A stretch of 64,000 nt of DNA. Source: CALDUY01 sp046350255. Its GTDB lineage: Bacteria > Planctomycetota > Planctomycetia > Gemmatales > Gemmataceae. This document shows, in pieces, positions 1 to 10,300 of the stretch. The stretch covers positions 124,001 to 188,000 of the forward strand of contig JAXMAV010000016.1 of assembly GCA_046350255.1 (NCBI GenBank). The letters are read 5' to 3'. A program made the position numbers and the translations under genes. The notes beneath the pieces were generated by a model. That model made no database searches and was not told the DNA's origin. It worked only from the letters and a program-made list of their open reading frames with translations. Numbering within the stretch: position 1 is the stretch's first letter; every line of letters starts with the position of its first letter.

Positions 1-820
1 CGAGGTCGATCAGCACCTCTACAAGTTCGTCTCCGCAGAACCGCTCGACCGCACTGCCTCGCGCGCTGACCAGCGTCGGGTCCTCGAAGCCGGCACCCTC
101 TACGCCGCCGACCTCGCCCGGGGTCGCTGGATCCCACTCGTCTGGTCCGACAAGGTGCGCACGCTCATCGAGAAGTCGCCCGCCTTCGCCCAGGCGCGCA
201 AGGCCGATCCCACCGTGCAGATGCGCGACCAGGCCGATCTCCTGCTGCATACCCGCGTCGCCGCCCGCGCCCTCGGCGCCACCCCGCTCGACCGCTGCGA
301 GGACTGCGAGATCCACCCCCTCGATGGTAGCCTCTACGTCGCCCTCACCAACAACACCCGCCACGGCAACCTCTTCGGCCACATCGTCCGCCTCGTCGAG
401 GAGGGCGACAACCCCGAGGCCGAGTCGTTCCAGTACGAGGTCTTCCTCGCCGGCGGCCCGCAGAGCGGTCTGGCCTGCCCCGATAACCTCGCCTTCGATC
501 GCCACGGCAACCTCTGGGTCGTCTGCGACATGTCGTCCGAGAAGATGGGCAAGGGCGCCTTCCGTCCCTTCGGCAACAACGGCCTCTTCGTCGTCCCCAC
601 CCGCGGCGATTCGGCCGGCGACGCTTTCCAGTTCGCCAGCGGCCCGGTAGATTGTGAGTTGACTGGACCGTGGTTCAGCGAGGACGGCTCCACCCTCTTC
701 CTGGCGGTACAGCACCCCGGCGAGCTGAGCCTGTCGCTGGCTCGCCTCACCAGCCACTGGCCCAGGGGCGGAACCGAGATCCCTCGCCCCGCCGTTGTTG
801 CCATCCGCGGCTTTCGCTGA
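1..820 (+). CDS. PhoX-like (DUF839) protein, C-terminal part
   Basis: The reading frame is open from the left edge (first full codon at position 2), so the start lies outside the window. About 272 residues are visible. The stretch AGTLYAADLARGRW followed by a WxPL-type turn and, near the end, DNLAFDRHGNLWVVCD, FGNNGLFVVPT and FSEDGSTLFLAVQHPGE are typical of the DUF839/PhoX family, which includes secreted calcium-dependent alkaline phosphatases. The segments look like blades of the family's beta-propeller. No signal peptide can be seen because the N-terminus is missing. hemB follows 32 bases later on the same strand. Family membership is fairly secure; phosphatase activity is an inference from the family. 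Confidence 0.8.
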   Translation, partial: EVDQHLYKFVSAEPLDRTASRADQRRVLEAGTLYAADLARGRWIPLVWSDKVRTLIEKSPAFAQARKADPTVQMRDQADLLLHTRVAARALGATPLDRCEDCEIHPLDGSLYVALTNNTRHGNLFGHIVRLVEEGDNPEAESFQYEVFLAGGPQSGLACPDNLAFDRHGNLWVVCDMSSEKMGKGAFRPFGNNGLFVVPTRGDSAGDAFQFASGPVDCELTGPWFSEDGSTLFLAVQHPGELSLSLARLTSHWPRGGTEIPRPAVVAIRGFR

Positions 821-852
821 GGCCGCGCTCGAACTCCGAGGTAGCCGCTCTC

Positions 853-1887
853 ATGTCCCGTGCGATTCCAGGCCTCGAACCCACCTGGCCGCCACGTATG
901 CGGCCCCGTCGCCTGCGCCGCCATCCCTGGACGCGCCGTCTCGTCGCCGAGCATCACCTCAGCCCCAGCGACCTCATCTGGCCTGTCTTCATCCAGGAAG
1001 GGCAGGGCACCCGCACGCCCATTGCCTCCATGCCGGGCGTCGAACGGCTCTCCATCGATCTGCTTGTGGAAGCCGTGGCCGTGGCGCGTTCCCTGGGCAT
1101 CCCCGCCATCGCCCTCTTCCCCGCCACGCCGCCCGAGCGCAAATCACCCGACGGCGACGAGGCGCTCAACCCCGACAATCTTGTCTGCCGGGCCATTCGC
1201 GCCCTGAAAAAGGCGGTCCCCGAGGTCGGCATCATCTGCGACGTCGCCCTTGATCCCTACACCTCGCATGGCCAGGATGGTCTCGTCCGCAACGGCTACG
1301 TCGTCAACGATGAAACAGTCGAGGTCCTCTGCAAGCAGGCCGTCCTGCAGGCCCAGGCTGGCTGCGACGTCGTCGCTCCCTCCGACATGATGGACGGCCG
1401 CGTCGGCGCCATTCGCCACGCCCTCGATCAGGCCGGCCTCGTCGATATCCTCATCCTCAGCTACGCCGCCAAGTATGCCTCCGCCTTCTACGGCCCCTTC
1501 CGCGACGCCGTCGGCTCGGCTGGCAACCTCGGCACCGGCGACAAGAAGACCTACCAGATGGACCCCGCCAACGGGCAGGAAGCGATCCGCGAGGTCGCCC
1601 TCGATCTTGCCGAGGGCGCCGACATGGTCATGGTCAAGCCGGGTATGCCCTACCTCGACATCGTCGCCCGCGTTCGTGACGCCTTCCAGGTGCCCACCTT
1701 CGTCTACCAGGTCAGTGGCGAATACGCCATGCTCTCCGCCGCCGCCGCCAATGGCTGGCTCGACCGCCCCCGCGTCATCCTCGAAAGCCTGCTCGCTTTC
1801 AAGCGCGCCGGTGCGGATGGCATCCTCACCTACTTCGCCCCCGAGGCCGCTCGCCTCCTGCTCGACTCTGCTCTCCCTCCACGATAA
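853..1887 (+). CDS. hemB: Delta-aminolevulinic acid dehydratase (porphobilinogen synthase)
   Basis: HemB condenses two 5-aminolevulinate molecules into porphobilinogen in cytosolic tetrapyrrole synthesis. The 344-residue product is full length. The two Schiff-base lysines are in AAKYASAFYGPF (K207) and MVMVKPGMPYLD (K262). The metal segment reads DVALDPYTSHGQDG (from D130): the aspartate form found in Pseudomonas-type enzymes, not the three-cysteine zinc site of E. coli HemB, so a zinc-independent, Mg/K-responsive enzyme is inferred. I chose the ATG at 853 because the conserved N-terminus begins there and a GAGG lies 11 bases upstream. The frame stays open further upstream, but that part overlaps the PhoX-like gene. 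Confidence 0.96.
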   Translation: MSRAIPGLEPTWPPRMRPRRLRRHPWTRRLVAEHHLSPSDLIWPVFIQEGQGTRTPIASMPGVERLSIDLLVEAVAVARSLGIPAIALFPATPPERKSPDGDEALNPDNLVCRAIRALKKAVPEVGIICDVALDPYTSHGQDGLVRNGYVVNDETVEVLCKQAVLQAQAGCDVVAPSDMMDGRVGAIRHALDQAGLVDILILSYAAKYASAFYGPFRDAVGSAGNLGTGDKKTYQMDPANGQEAIREVALDLAEGADMVMVKPGMPYLDIVARVRDAFQVPTFVYQVSGEYAMLSAAAANGWLDRPRVILESLLAFKRAGADGILTYFAPEAARLLLDSALPPR

Positions 1888-1899
1888 AAGGGCTCTCTC

Positions 1900-2796
1900 A
1901 TGTCGCATTCGACCCGTCGCAGCTTTCTCGCCGCCTCCACCGCCGCCGTGCTGTCGGGCTCCCTCGCCAGCGCCGCCCCGGCCAAACACAAACTCGTCCT
2001 CATCGCCGGCACCCCCAGCCACGGCCCCGGCCAGCACGAACACAACGCCGGCGTCCTGCTCTTCCAGAAGTGCCTCGCTGGCGTCAAGGATCTCGACGTG
2101 CAGATCGTCCTGAACGGCTACCCCAAGGACGACGCCCTCCTCGACACCGCCGACGGCATCGTCGTCTACGCCGACGGGGGCGGCGGCCATCCTCTCGTTC
2201 AGGGCAATCGCCTCGAACGGATCAACGCACTGATGCGCAAGGGCGTCGGCCTCTTCTGCTGCCACTTCGCCGTCGAGGTCGTCAAGGGCAAGGCCGGCGA
2301 CGCCTTCCGCGACTGGATCGGTGGCTGCTACGAGCACCAGTGGTCCTGCAACCCCATGTGGAAGGCCGAGTTCAAGGAGCTGCCGCGCCATCCCATCTGC
2401 AACGGCGTCCAGCCGTTCACCATTCACGACGAGTGGTACTTCAACATGCGCTTCCGCCCCGAGATGCAGGGCGTCACCCCCATCCTCACCGCCTCGCCGA
2501 CCGACGCCACGCGCGATGGCCCCTACGTCTACCCGCGTGGTCCCTACAAGCATATCCAGGAGGCGAAAGGACGCCCCGAGCACGTGATGTGGGCCACCCA
2601 GCGCAAGGACGGCGGCCGCGGCGCTGGCTTCACCGGCGGCCACTTCCACCGCAACTGGAAGGACGACAACTTCCGCAAGGTCGTCCTCAACACCATGCTG
2701 TGGGTCGCAAAGGTCGATGTCCCCGCCGAGGGCGTCGCCTCCACCGTCAGCGATGCCGACATGGCGAAGAACCTCGACCCCAAGGGCAAGAAGTAG
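1900..2796 (+). CDS. Tat-exported ThuA-domain protein
   Basis: A 298-residue protein starting 12 bases after the hemB stop. Its N-terminus has a twin-arginine signal (TRRSFLAAS followed by an alanine-rich hydrophobic stretch), so folded export through Tat is likely. The mature part matches the ThuA-like, class I glutamine amidotransferase-like fold: KLVLIAGTPSHGPGQHEHNA at the start, DGIVVYADGGGGH and GVGLFCCHFAVEV in the middle, and FTGGHFHRNW near the end. Planctomycetes carry many such proteins, often next to sugar or heme-related dehydrogenases. The substrate is unknown; a carbohydrate-related role comes only from the name-giving ThuA of trehalose utilisation. Confidence 0.85.
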   Translation: MSHSTRRSFLAASTAAVLSGSLASAAPAKHKLVLIAGTPSHGPGQHEHNAGVLLFQKCLAGVKDLDVQIVLNGYPKDDALLDTADGIVVYADGGGGHPLVQGNRLERINALMRKGVGLFCCHFAVEVVKGKAGDAFRDWIGGCYEHQWSCNPMWKAEFKELPRHPICNGVQPFTIHDEWYFNMRFRPEMQGVTPILTASPTDATRDGPYVYPRGPYKHIQEAKGRPEHVMWATQRKDGGRGAGFTGGHFHRNWKDDNFRKVVLNTMLWVAKVDVPAEGVASTVSDADMAKNLDPKGKK

Positions 2797-2820
2797 ACGG
2801 GGGCGCCTCCCGCGCCTGAG

Positions 2821-2890
2821 CAGCCAGTGTTGGTGTCGAGCCAACTCGACCGGGGTTCAGAGCCCCGATCCTCTGCCGAGAGCCTGGCCA
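2821..2890 (-). tRNA. Degenerate tRNA-like element, anticodon loop CTG (Gln)
   Basis: Read on the minus strand, this 70-nt stretch folds roughly like a tRNA. The ends TGGCCAG and CTGGCTG pair with two G:U pairs. The anticodon stem CGGGG/CCCCG encloses CTCTGAA with U33 and anticodon CTG. A five-base variable region leads to a T arm GTTGG-CTCGACA-CCAAC. It departs from a normal tRNA in its very short D loop, C at position 54 and one extra base before the acceptor strand. It is either a relic or an unusual tRNA. The rest of the gap from 2797 to 3155 shows nothing recognisable. Confidence 0.3.
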
Positions 2891-3155
2891 TCCGGCGGGC
2901 GATGTCATCCCATCGCCCGCCTGCACTTCCAACGACACCCCGACCCCATCCCAGGTTCAACCCGCCCTCCTCCTGACAATCTGTGCCGGTTGTGCCGGTT
3001 CGTCAGCACGCGCGGTGGCCATCCATGCCTGCATGTCCCGGATGCACGTCCTCTTCTGCATCGTCCTCCTGTCTGCTGCCGATGGATTAATCGTCTCGCA
3101 GCGTCTCAACCCGATGAGGGGAAGCACTGCGCCACGGTTCCGGGGGAGATCGCAC

Positions 3156-4358
3156 ATGGTCCGCCACTGTTCAGGTTGGTTTCTCACAACCGCAGGCTGG
3201 CTGCTCCTGGCCCTGATCTGCCATGCACAGTCTCCTGGGTTGGGGTCGTGCCCTCCCGCTGCGCCGACCCCTGCCTGCGCTCCAGCCCCCAGTGATGGCC
3301 CAACCTTCGAGCTCGATGCCTCGTTCCTTCTGTGGTGGACCGAGGGCCAGAGCACGCCTCCCCTGATGACCGGCAGCGCCATTCCCGGCGACCTGGGTGT
3401 GCTCGGCGCCGGCACCACCACGCTGATCGGTGGAACCCTCTCGCAATCACCCCTGCTGGGCGGTCGCTTCTCTGCCCGGGCCTTTCTAGCCGAGGGGCTC
3501 GGGGTCGAGGCTCGCGGCCTCTATCTCGAAAGCCAGGCCAAAACCTGGACGGCGGAGGGCACCCCGGTCATCGCCATCCCCTTCCTCGATCCCACCAACG
3601 GTGCCGAGGCCGCCCTGCGCTTGCAGGCTCCCCAGGCAGCCACCGGCAGCGCCTGGGTCCGCGTGAACCGCCAGAAGCTCTGGGGCACCGAGCTGAATGC
3701 GATTTACCGGATCTCCAGTCGCGATCAGATCGAGTTCGACCTTCTCGGTGGCTTCCGCCAGCTCCAGCTGCGTGAGGGCCTCGCGCTCAACACCAGTACC
3801 ACGCTCGCCACGCCGGGATTCTTCGTCGGTCAGGTGACTCCCTCCGGCAGCACCTATCTGGGCACCGACTCCTTCAGCACCACCAACTCCTTCTACGGCG
3901 GCCAGCTCGGTGGACGCTGCCGCAAGGTGCTCGATTGCTTCGTCATCGAGGCCAGCGCCTCGGTCGCCCTCGGCACCATGCAGCAACAGCTGAACATCGC
4001 CGGTTCCACGCAACTGGTCGCGCCCGGTCTGCCCGGCCAGACCGCCCCCGGCAGCCTCTTCAGCCAGACCACGAACATCGGGTCCTATCGCCGCAACGGC
4101 TTCGGGGTCATCCCCCAGGCCGGCATGCAGGTCGGCTGGCATGTCACCGACTGGGCCTGCTTCCTGGCCGGCTACGACTTCCTCTATGTCCAGGATGTCA
4201 TTCGCCCCGGTGATCAGATCAATCGCCGGGTGAACCTGAACCTGGCGCCCATCGCCGACATCGGCGTGCCAGGTGGCCCCGCCCAGCCCGCCCCGGAACT
4301 CAGCAGCGGCAGCTTCTGGGCCCAGGGTCTGACCTTCTCCCTGCTGTTCTCCTTCTGA
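3156..4358 (+). CDS. BBP7-type outer-membrane beta-barrel protein
   Basis: A 400-residue secreted protein. The start at 3156 is chosen because GGGGGAG lies about 8 bases upstream and the first 25 residues form a good Sec signal peptide (hydrophobic core WLLLALICHA). The frame is open to 3015 but that extension would bury the signal. The mature part alternates short hydrophobic and polar strands: FELDASFLLWWTEG near the start, GRFSARAFLAEGLGVEARGLY, FDLLGGFRQLQLREGLAL, ACFLAGYDFLYVQDVIRPGD and a C-terminus ending in LTFSLLFSF, an outer-membrane-barrel-like ending. This fits the BBP7 family described mainly in planctomycetes. It converges on the giant adhesin with only 10 bases between the stops. 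Confidence 0.75.
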   Translation: MVRHCSGWFLTTAGWLLLALICHAQSPGLGSCPPAAPTPACAPAPSDGPTFELDASFLLWWTEGQSTPPLMTGSAIPGDLGVLGAGTTTLIGGTLSQSPLLGGRFSARAFLAEGLGVEARGLYLESQAKTWTAEGTPVIAIPFLDPTNGAEAALRLQAPQAATGSAWVRVNRQKLWGTELNAIYRISSRDQIEFDLLGGFRQLQLREGLALNTSTTLATPGFFVGQVTPSGSTYLGTDSFSTTNSFYGGQLGGRCRKVLDCFVIEASASVALGTMQQQLNIAGSTQLVAPGLPGQTAPGSLFSQTTNIGSYRRNGFGVIPQAGMQVGWHVTDWACFLAGYDFLYVQDVIRPGDQINRRVNLNLAPIADIGVPGGPAQPAPELSSGSFWAQGLTFSLLFSF

Positions 4359-4368
4359 GCCGCGTCCA

Positions 4369-7300
4369 TCACTGGGCTCGGTTGAAGAAGGCGTTGCTGA
4401 CCTCGATCAACATGCGGATCTGGCTGATACCGTTGGAGCTGTTGACCGCCTGCGTTCGCTCCGTCGCGGTGGGAGCACGACCCAGCAGACGCCGATAGTA
4501 GTAGTTCACCAGCGTTGTTCGCGTGCCGGACTGCCACGGAGCCCGCGCGTTGCCCAGCAGCCGACCCAGCACCGTCTCCTCGCTCTGGCCCGCCAGCAGC
4601 GCCTGGACCAGCGGCGTTCCCTCGGACCCCACCGGCGAGCGTCCCTTGAAGAGCAGGAACCATTGCCGGACCAGGTTCGTACGTCCCGCCGGCGACAGCT
4701 CCAGCGCTCGCACCACCGCCAGCCGACCCTGCGTCGCCAGCACACCGCGCCAGTAGGTCACTTCCTGGGGTGTCGCTACCCGGCCCAGGATGTAGATGTA
4801 GAGCGACCGAATATAGTTGGCCTGGGCATTGATGCCCACCACCTGGGCGATGTTCTGGTAGACAAACTGCCGGGTCGGTTGATTGAAGAACGTCGTAAGG
4901 ATGCGTCCCTGGCCCGGTCCGGTCGGGACGTTTTTCACCAGTGCGGTCTGGGAGAGGTCCTGCGGGGTCAGGGTGTTACGGCCCGCTCCGCCATTCACGG
5001 TCAACCCGTTCAGCAGGTTCGTGGGTGTCAGCCGGACGAAGATCCGATCGTTCCCCGCACCCGTGTTCACCCCCATCGATCCAGCGTTCCGGTTGAAGTA
5101 GGTCACAGAGTCGGCGCCACTACCCCCCTGGTAGCTCACCTGCTGGAACGACCCACCCGTGGCCGCGTAGCCGATGCTGTAGCCCGTTCCCGCGATGGTG
5201 CTGACCTTCAGTTCGACGGTGCTGGCCTGGGTGTTGCTGCTGTCATTGACCGTCAACCGGTTGGCTCCCGCTCCCGCATCGATCTGCAGGGGGCCGACCA
5301 GGCCACTGCGCAACCCACCCGCCAACGGGGCGACCACGATGGAATCATTCCCGCCCTCGGTGAGAATCGCGGTCGGCCCGACCGTGTTGCGCACGACCAC
5401 CCATTCCGGATCGTTCGATCCCAGCACCTGCGTGGTCGCTACCCCGTTCTTGCCGATGCTGAAGTAGTCGGTTGCCGGCGCTCCGTTCTTGCCCACCAGG
5501 AAGAGCAGGTCGGTCAACGCTGGATTGAGCATCAGCGTCACCCCATCGGCACTGCTGCTGCCATCTTCGATCGGCTGCCCATCCAACTTCGCCACCGCCA
5601 GATCCAGCACGACGTTCATCTGCCCGTTGAGGGGATTGACCTCCTCGATGGAGTCGAGTTTCACTCCGGCCGCTCCGGTCCACGACAGCTCGGCGAAGAA
5701 GCGATCGGTGATGTCCAGCGTGCCGGTCGGCAGCTCCTGCACATCGAGGTTGACCGTGTCGCCGGGAATCGTCAGCGGGGCGTTGCCTTCGACCATGATG
5801 GGCGTGTTGGCCGACGGACTGAGATTGAAGGTGTCCGCATCGCCCTGGCCGCGCACCGTCGCCCCGCCGGGCGCCTTCAGCGACACCCCGGAGAAGTTGG
5901 CCACGCCACCGACGCCCGTGTCGGCATTGCCTGCGTCGATTTCGATGACGATGGTTCCCCCGCCCGTGGTTTCCACCGTGGCGGAGGAATCGATGGTCAG
6001 ATCATCGCCGGCTTGCAGGAGGATGTTGCCACCGTTGGCGGATATCAGGATGGCCGGCTTCACGGTCAAATCGTCACCAGTTCCCGCGGAGTCCTCCGCG
6101 GTCAGGGTGATGTCGCCACCGCTGGAGAGGACGTTGGCCCAGAGGGTAAGCGAACTGGAGGCGGAAACCTGGATGTCGCCGCCGGAGGCGGTCTGCAGGC
6201 CGTCCATAAAGGTCGACGTTTCGCCAATGACCAGGGCCCCGGTGTTCTCGATGTAGATGCCGCCGGTGTTGGTCTCCGCCTGCAGGTTGCTGACCTGGGT
6301 GAAGAGGGGATCGGTGGAAGTGCCGATGCCTGACTCGGCCTCCAGGGTAAGGTTGGTTGCCTGGAGCAACCCCGAGGCGGTCGAGGTGATCCCTCCCTCG
6401 GTAACGACCACCAGATTGCCCGTGCCGACATTAAGGGTGGCGTTGACCGAGAGGCCCCCCGCGCCGCTACCGGTGTTTTGCAGCAACAAGACAGAGGTGG
6501 TCAGCGTCGCATTGCCATCGACACTGATCAGACCCGTGGCCAACGGTGAGCCGATCATCACCTGGAAAAACGTGGTGCCTATTGCGGCCAGGTCGGTGGC
6601 CGTCAGCGATAGCTTGCCCGGCTGATTGCTGGCCGCCCCCAGGGAGATGTCGCGCGAGTTGGTTTGGGGTGCGAGGAACAGGTTGCCGGTCCCGGAGATG
6701 GACGACCCGGAGGCATAATCCATCTCGTTAGCAGTCAGGGAGATGTCGCCGGAGCCGCTGGTGAGGTCGCTGAGAAGACCGAGCGTTCCGGCGGAGGTCA
6801 AGGTGATGTCCTCCGGCCCATCAACCTGCTCGCTGATGGTCAGATCGCCGGTGCTACTTACCTCCACGTTCCCGGACGTGGACACGATCAAACCCTGGAG
6901 GTCCACCGTAACGCCGCCAATGGTCAGGTTGCCGGTGTTGGCGACGAAGATTCCCCCGGTGGCGGTCTCCGCTTCCAGGTTACTGACCTGGGTGCCCAGG
7001 GGGTTCCCGGTGCTGCCGATCCCGGTGCTGGCCTGCAGGGCAAGGTTGGCGATGCTCACTCTGCCGTTGTTCGTGTCACTGATCGACCCACCCGTGATCA
7101 ACGAGAGCATGCTGTACCCGGCCGGTGCGGTGAGCACTGCGCTGACCGTTATGTTGCCACTCGTGCTGTCGCCGATCACCAGCGTTCCTGCCGTGATGTG
7201 GCCCAGTTCCGCGTCCGTCAAACCCAGGATGCCTGGTCCGTCGGCGCCTCCCAGGTCGATGGCCGTCCCCGCCGTCTTCGGTTGAAGCGTGACGAGGCCT

Positions 7301-10300
7301 GTGCCCGCGTTGATGCTGTTAGTACTGCTCAGATTCATGCTGTCGCCGGTAACGCTGATCGCTGCGTTGTTCCCCGAGGAGATTCGTCCATTGGTTTCGG
7401 TTGTGACGGCCGTACTCCCGCTCCCACTGCCTCCCTGGCCGGTGACGCTGACGTTGCCGCCACTGGAGGTGATCGCCGAGTTCGTGTCCGAGACTAAGAC
7501 GCCCGTGTTAAAGTCCCCCGCGCTGGCGCCGCCGGTGCCATTCACGGTCACGCTGCCGCTTCCCCCTGCCGTGATTTGACCTGCGCTCGCGACGGTCACG
7601 CCGTTGTTGGTGTTCTGCGAGCCCGCAACGCCCCCTCCCTGGCCAGTGACGCTGACATCGCCCCCACCGGAGGTGATCGCCGCGTTCGCGCCCGTGACTA
7701 AGACGCCCAGGTTTGTGCTCCCCGTGCTGGCGCCGCCGGTGCCATTTACGGTCACGCTGCCGCTTCCCCCTGCCGTGATTTGACCTGCCATCGTGACGGT
7801 CACGCCGTAGTTGTAGCTCCCCGAGCCCGAGCTGCCCCCTCCCTGGCCGGTGACGCTGACGTTGCCGCCACTGGAAGTGATCGCCGCGTTCGCGCCCAGG
7901 ATTAAGACGCCACGCTGAGAGTTGCCCGAACCTGAGCCCCCGGTGCCATGCACGGTCACGCTACCGCTTCCCCCTGCCGTGATTTGACCTGAGGATCCAA
8001 CGAAAACGCCCAGGTTAAAGTCCCCGAGCTGCCTCCCCTGGCCGGTGACGCTGACGTTACCGCCACTGGAGGTGATCGCCGAGTTCGTGTCCGAGACTAA
8101 GACGCCTGTGTTAAAGCCCCCCGTGCTGGCGCCCCCGGTGCCATGCACGGTCACGCTGCCGCTTCCCCCTGCCGTGATTTGACCTGCCAACTGGATGAAA
8201 ACGCCGTAGTTGTTGGTCTTCGAGCCCGCGTCACCCCCTCCCTGGCCGGTGACGCTGACGTTGCCGCCACCGGAGGTGATCGCCGAGTTCGTTTCCATGA
8301 CCATAACACCGTGATTTTCCTTGTCAGAACCTGCGCCGCCGGTGCCATGCACGGTCACGCTGCCGCTTCCCTCTGTCGTGATTTTACCTGCGGTCGTGAC
8401 TAGCACGCCGTAGTTGTTGCTCCCCGAGCCGGCGCCGCCGGTGCCATGCACGGTGACGCTGCCGCTTCCCCCTGCCGTGATTTGACCTCCGTTCGCGACG
8501 GACACACCCATGTTTATGTTAAACAGGCCTGCGTCGCCCCCTCCCTTGCCAGTGACGCTGACGTTGCCACCACCGGAGGTGATCGCCGAGTTCGTGCCAA
8601 TCACTATGACGCCATGGTTAAAGCTGCCCGGAGCTGAGCCGCCAGTGCCACTCACGGTCACCGCTCCGTTGTCCGTGGTCGTAACAATCGCTCCGGATTG
8701 CACCGTCACCCCGGCGAAATCCTCGACTGTCGGCGTGGCCTGCTGGTTGGCGCTCAGGGTCAGACCGTTAGCCCCTCCAGTGATGTTGGCGTTGACGATC
8801 ATGTCGCGGGCAGTGACCACTGTGACGGACCCGCCAGCCCCTGTGGCCGAGATGGCCTGACTCACCGTGATGGTTCCGGTGCCGAGGGTAGCGGAGAGCG
8901 AGACAGCCTGCCCGTTGGCGGTCACCCCGGCGACGGCCCCCACGGTGGTGACGTTGAAACCGTCCGGGTCCGTGATGGCCACGCCGCCACTGGTGCTGTT
9001 GCTGGCGGCCAGATTGGTCACCTCGATGTCCAGGGCATCCGTCGGCGACCCGATGCCCGTGGAAGCCTTCAGCGCCAGCGACTGTGCGGTGATGTTGTTC
9101 GCCGCCCCGTTGCCGTCCAGAATCGCGCCGGCAAGAGCTGTCAGCGACACGGTGAAGCCTGCGGCCTCGATCGGCGTCGCCAGGGTCATGTCGCCGGTAT
9201 CGATGGAGAGGGCCACGTCGCCGCCCGCGGTCAACCCCACCACCGTGGGCGTGAAGCAATCCTTCGCCGTCACGGTGCCAAACAGTAAGCTCGTGGTGTT
9301 GTCGAAGAGGAGGGCGCCTGTGGTCGTAACGGCCAGGGTGCCCACGGCGTTGCTGCCCGCCTGCAGGTCGATGCCCCCCGTTCCTGCTCGCACTCCCAGC
9401 GCGCCAGCGGTGATCGTCCCCGTGGTCGAAACCACCCCACTACTGGCGGCATCGGCTTGCAGGCGCACCGTGGCCGTGCCAGCCTGGATGTCGTTGGCGA
9501 TCGTCAGGTTGCCGGTTCCCGCGCAGAGGGTGACATCGTCATCGCTGGTGGTGATGCCCGCGGTGCCCAGCACGGTGCCGACCGTCAGCCCGGTGCTGTT
9601 GGCCAGGCTGAACGATCCATTCACATCCGCCGCCACCGTGCCGACGTCGTTGGTGCCCAGCAACGTAAAGGTGCCGGTGCCCTTGACCCGCAGGTTCGTC
9701 GCGTTGATGGAACCGCTCGACTGAGCGATGCCGCCGGCGTCGATGTCAATCGTCTGACCGGTGATGTTGCCACCGCTGAAGAACCACAGGCCGATCGTTG
9801 GTAACGTGCCGGTTCCCTTCAGCGTGACCAGGCCGAAACTTCCGGCGGAGATGGTAGCAGGATTGTCGAAGGTGATGCCGCCGCTAAAAGTGCCCTTTCC
9901 CGTGCCAGTGATCGACAGGTCGCCGCCGGCAGTCAGCACCTGCGTGGTTGCTCCTTGGAGGACCACGCCGTCGTTGAACGAGGTTCCGTCGGCCCCAGTT
10001 CCCGTGATCGAGATTTTGCCCGTGCCTGTCGCCTCCAGTAAGGCGGAGGTGGTTACCACGCCATAGTTCGCGTCCGCTGAGCCGTTGCCAGTGCCCTGCA
10101 CGGTCAGGTCGCCATCCGCCGTGCGGATCGTCGCGTTGAGAACCCACACGCCGAAGTTCTGCTGGGTACCATTGCCGCCCGTGCCAAGGACCGTCACGGT
10201 GCCCGCGCCAGTAGCCTCGACGACCGCTCCGTTATGAAGGAACACCCCAGCGCCGAAGAACCCCCCCGCCACCCCGGTGCCTTCGAGCGACACCGCCCCA

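Noticed and set aside
1144..2844. A 566-codon minus-strand frame spanning hemB and the ThuA gene
   Set aside because: It crosses two well-supported genes on the other strand and shows no domain.
7430..8650. Regular repeats considered as a CRISPR array
   Set aside because: The repeats are in frame with a single long gene, differ from each other, and have no spacers of constant length; they encode protein modules.
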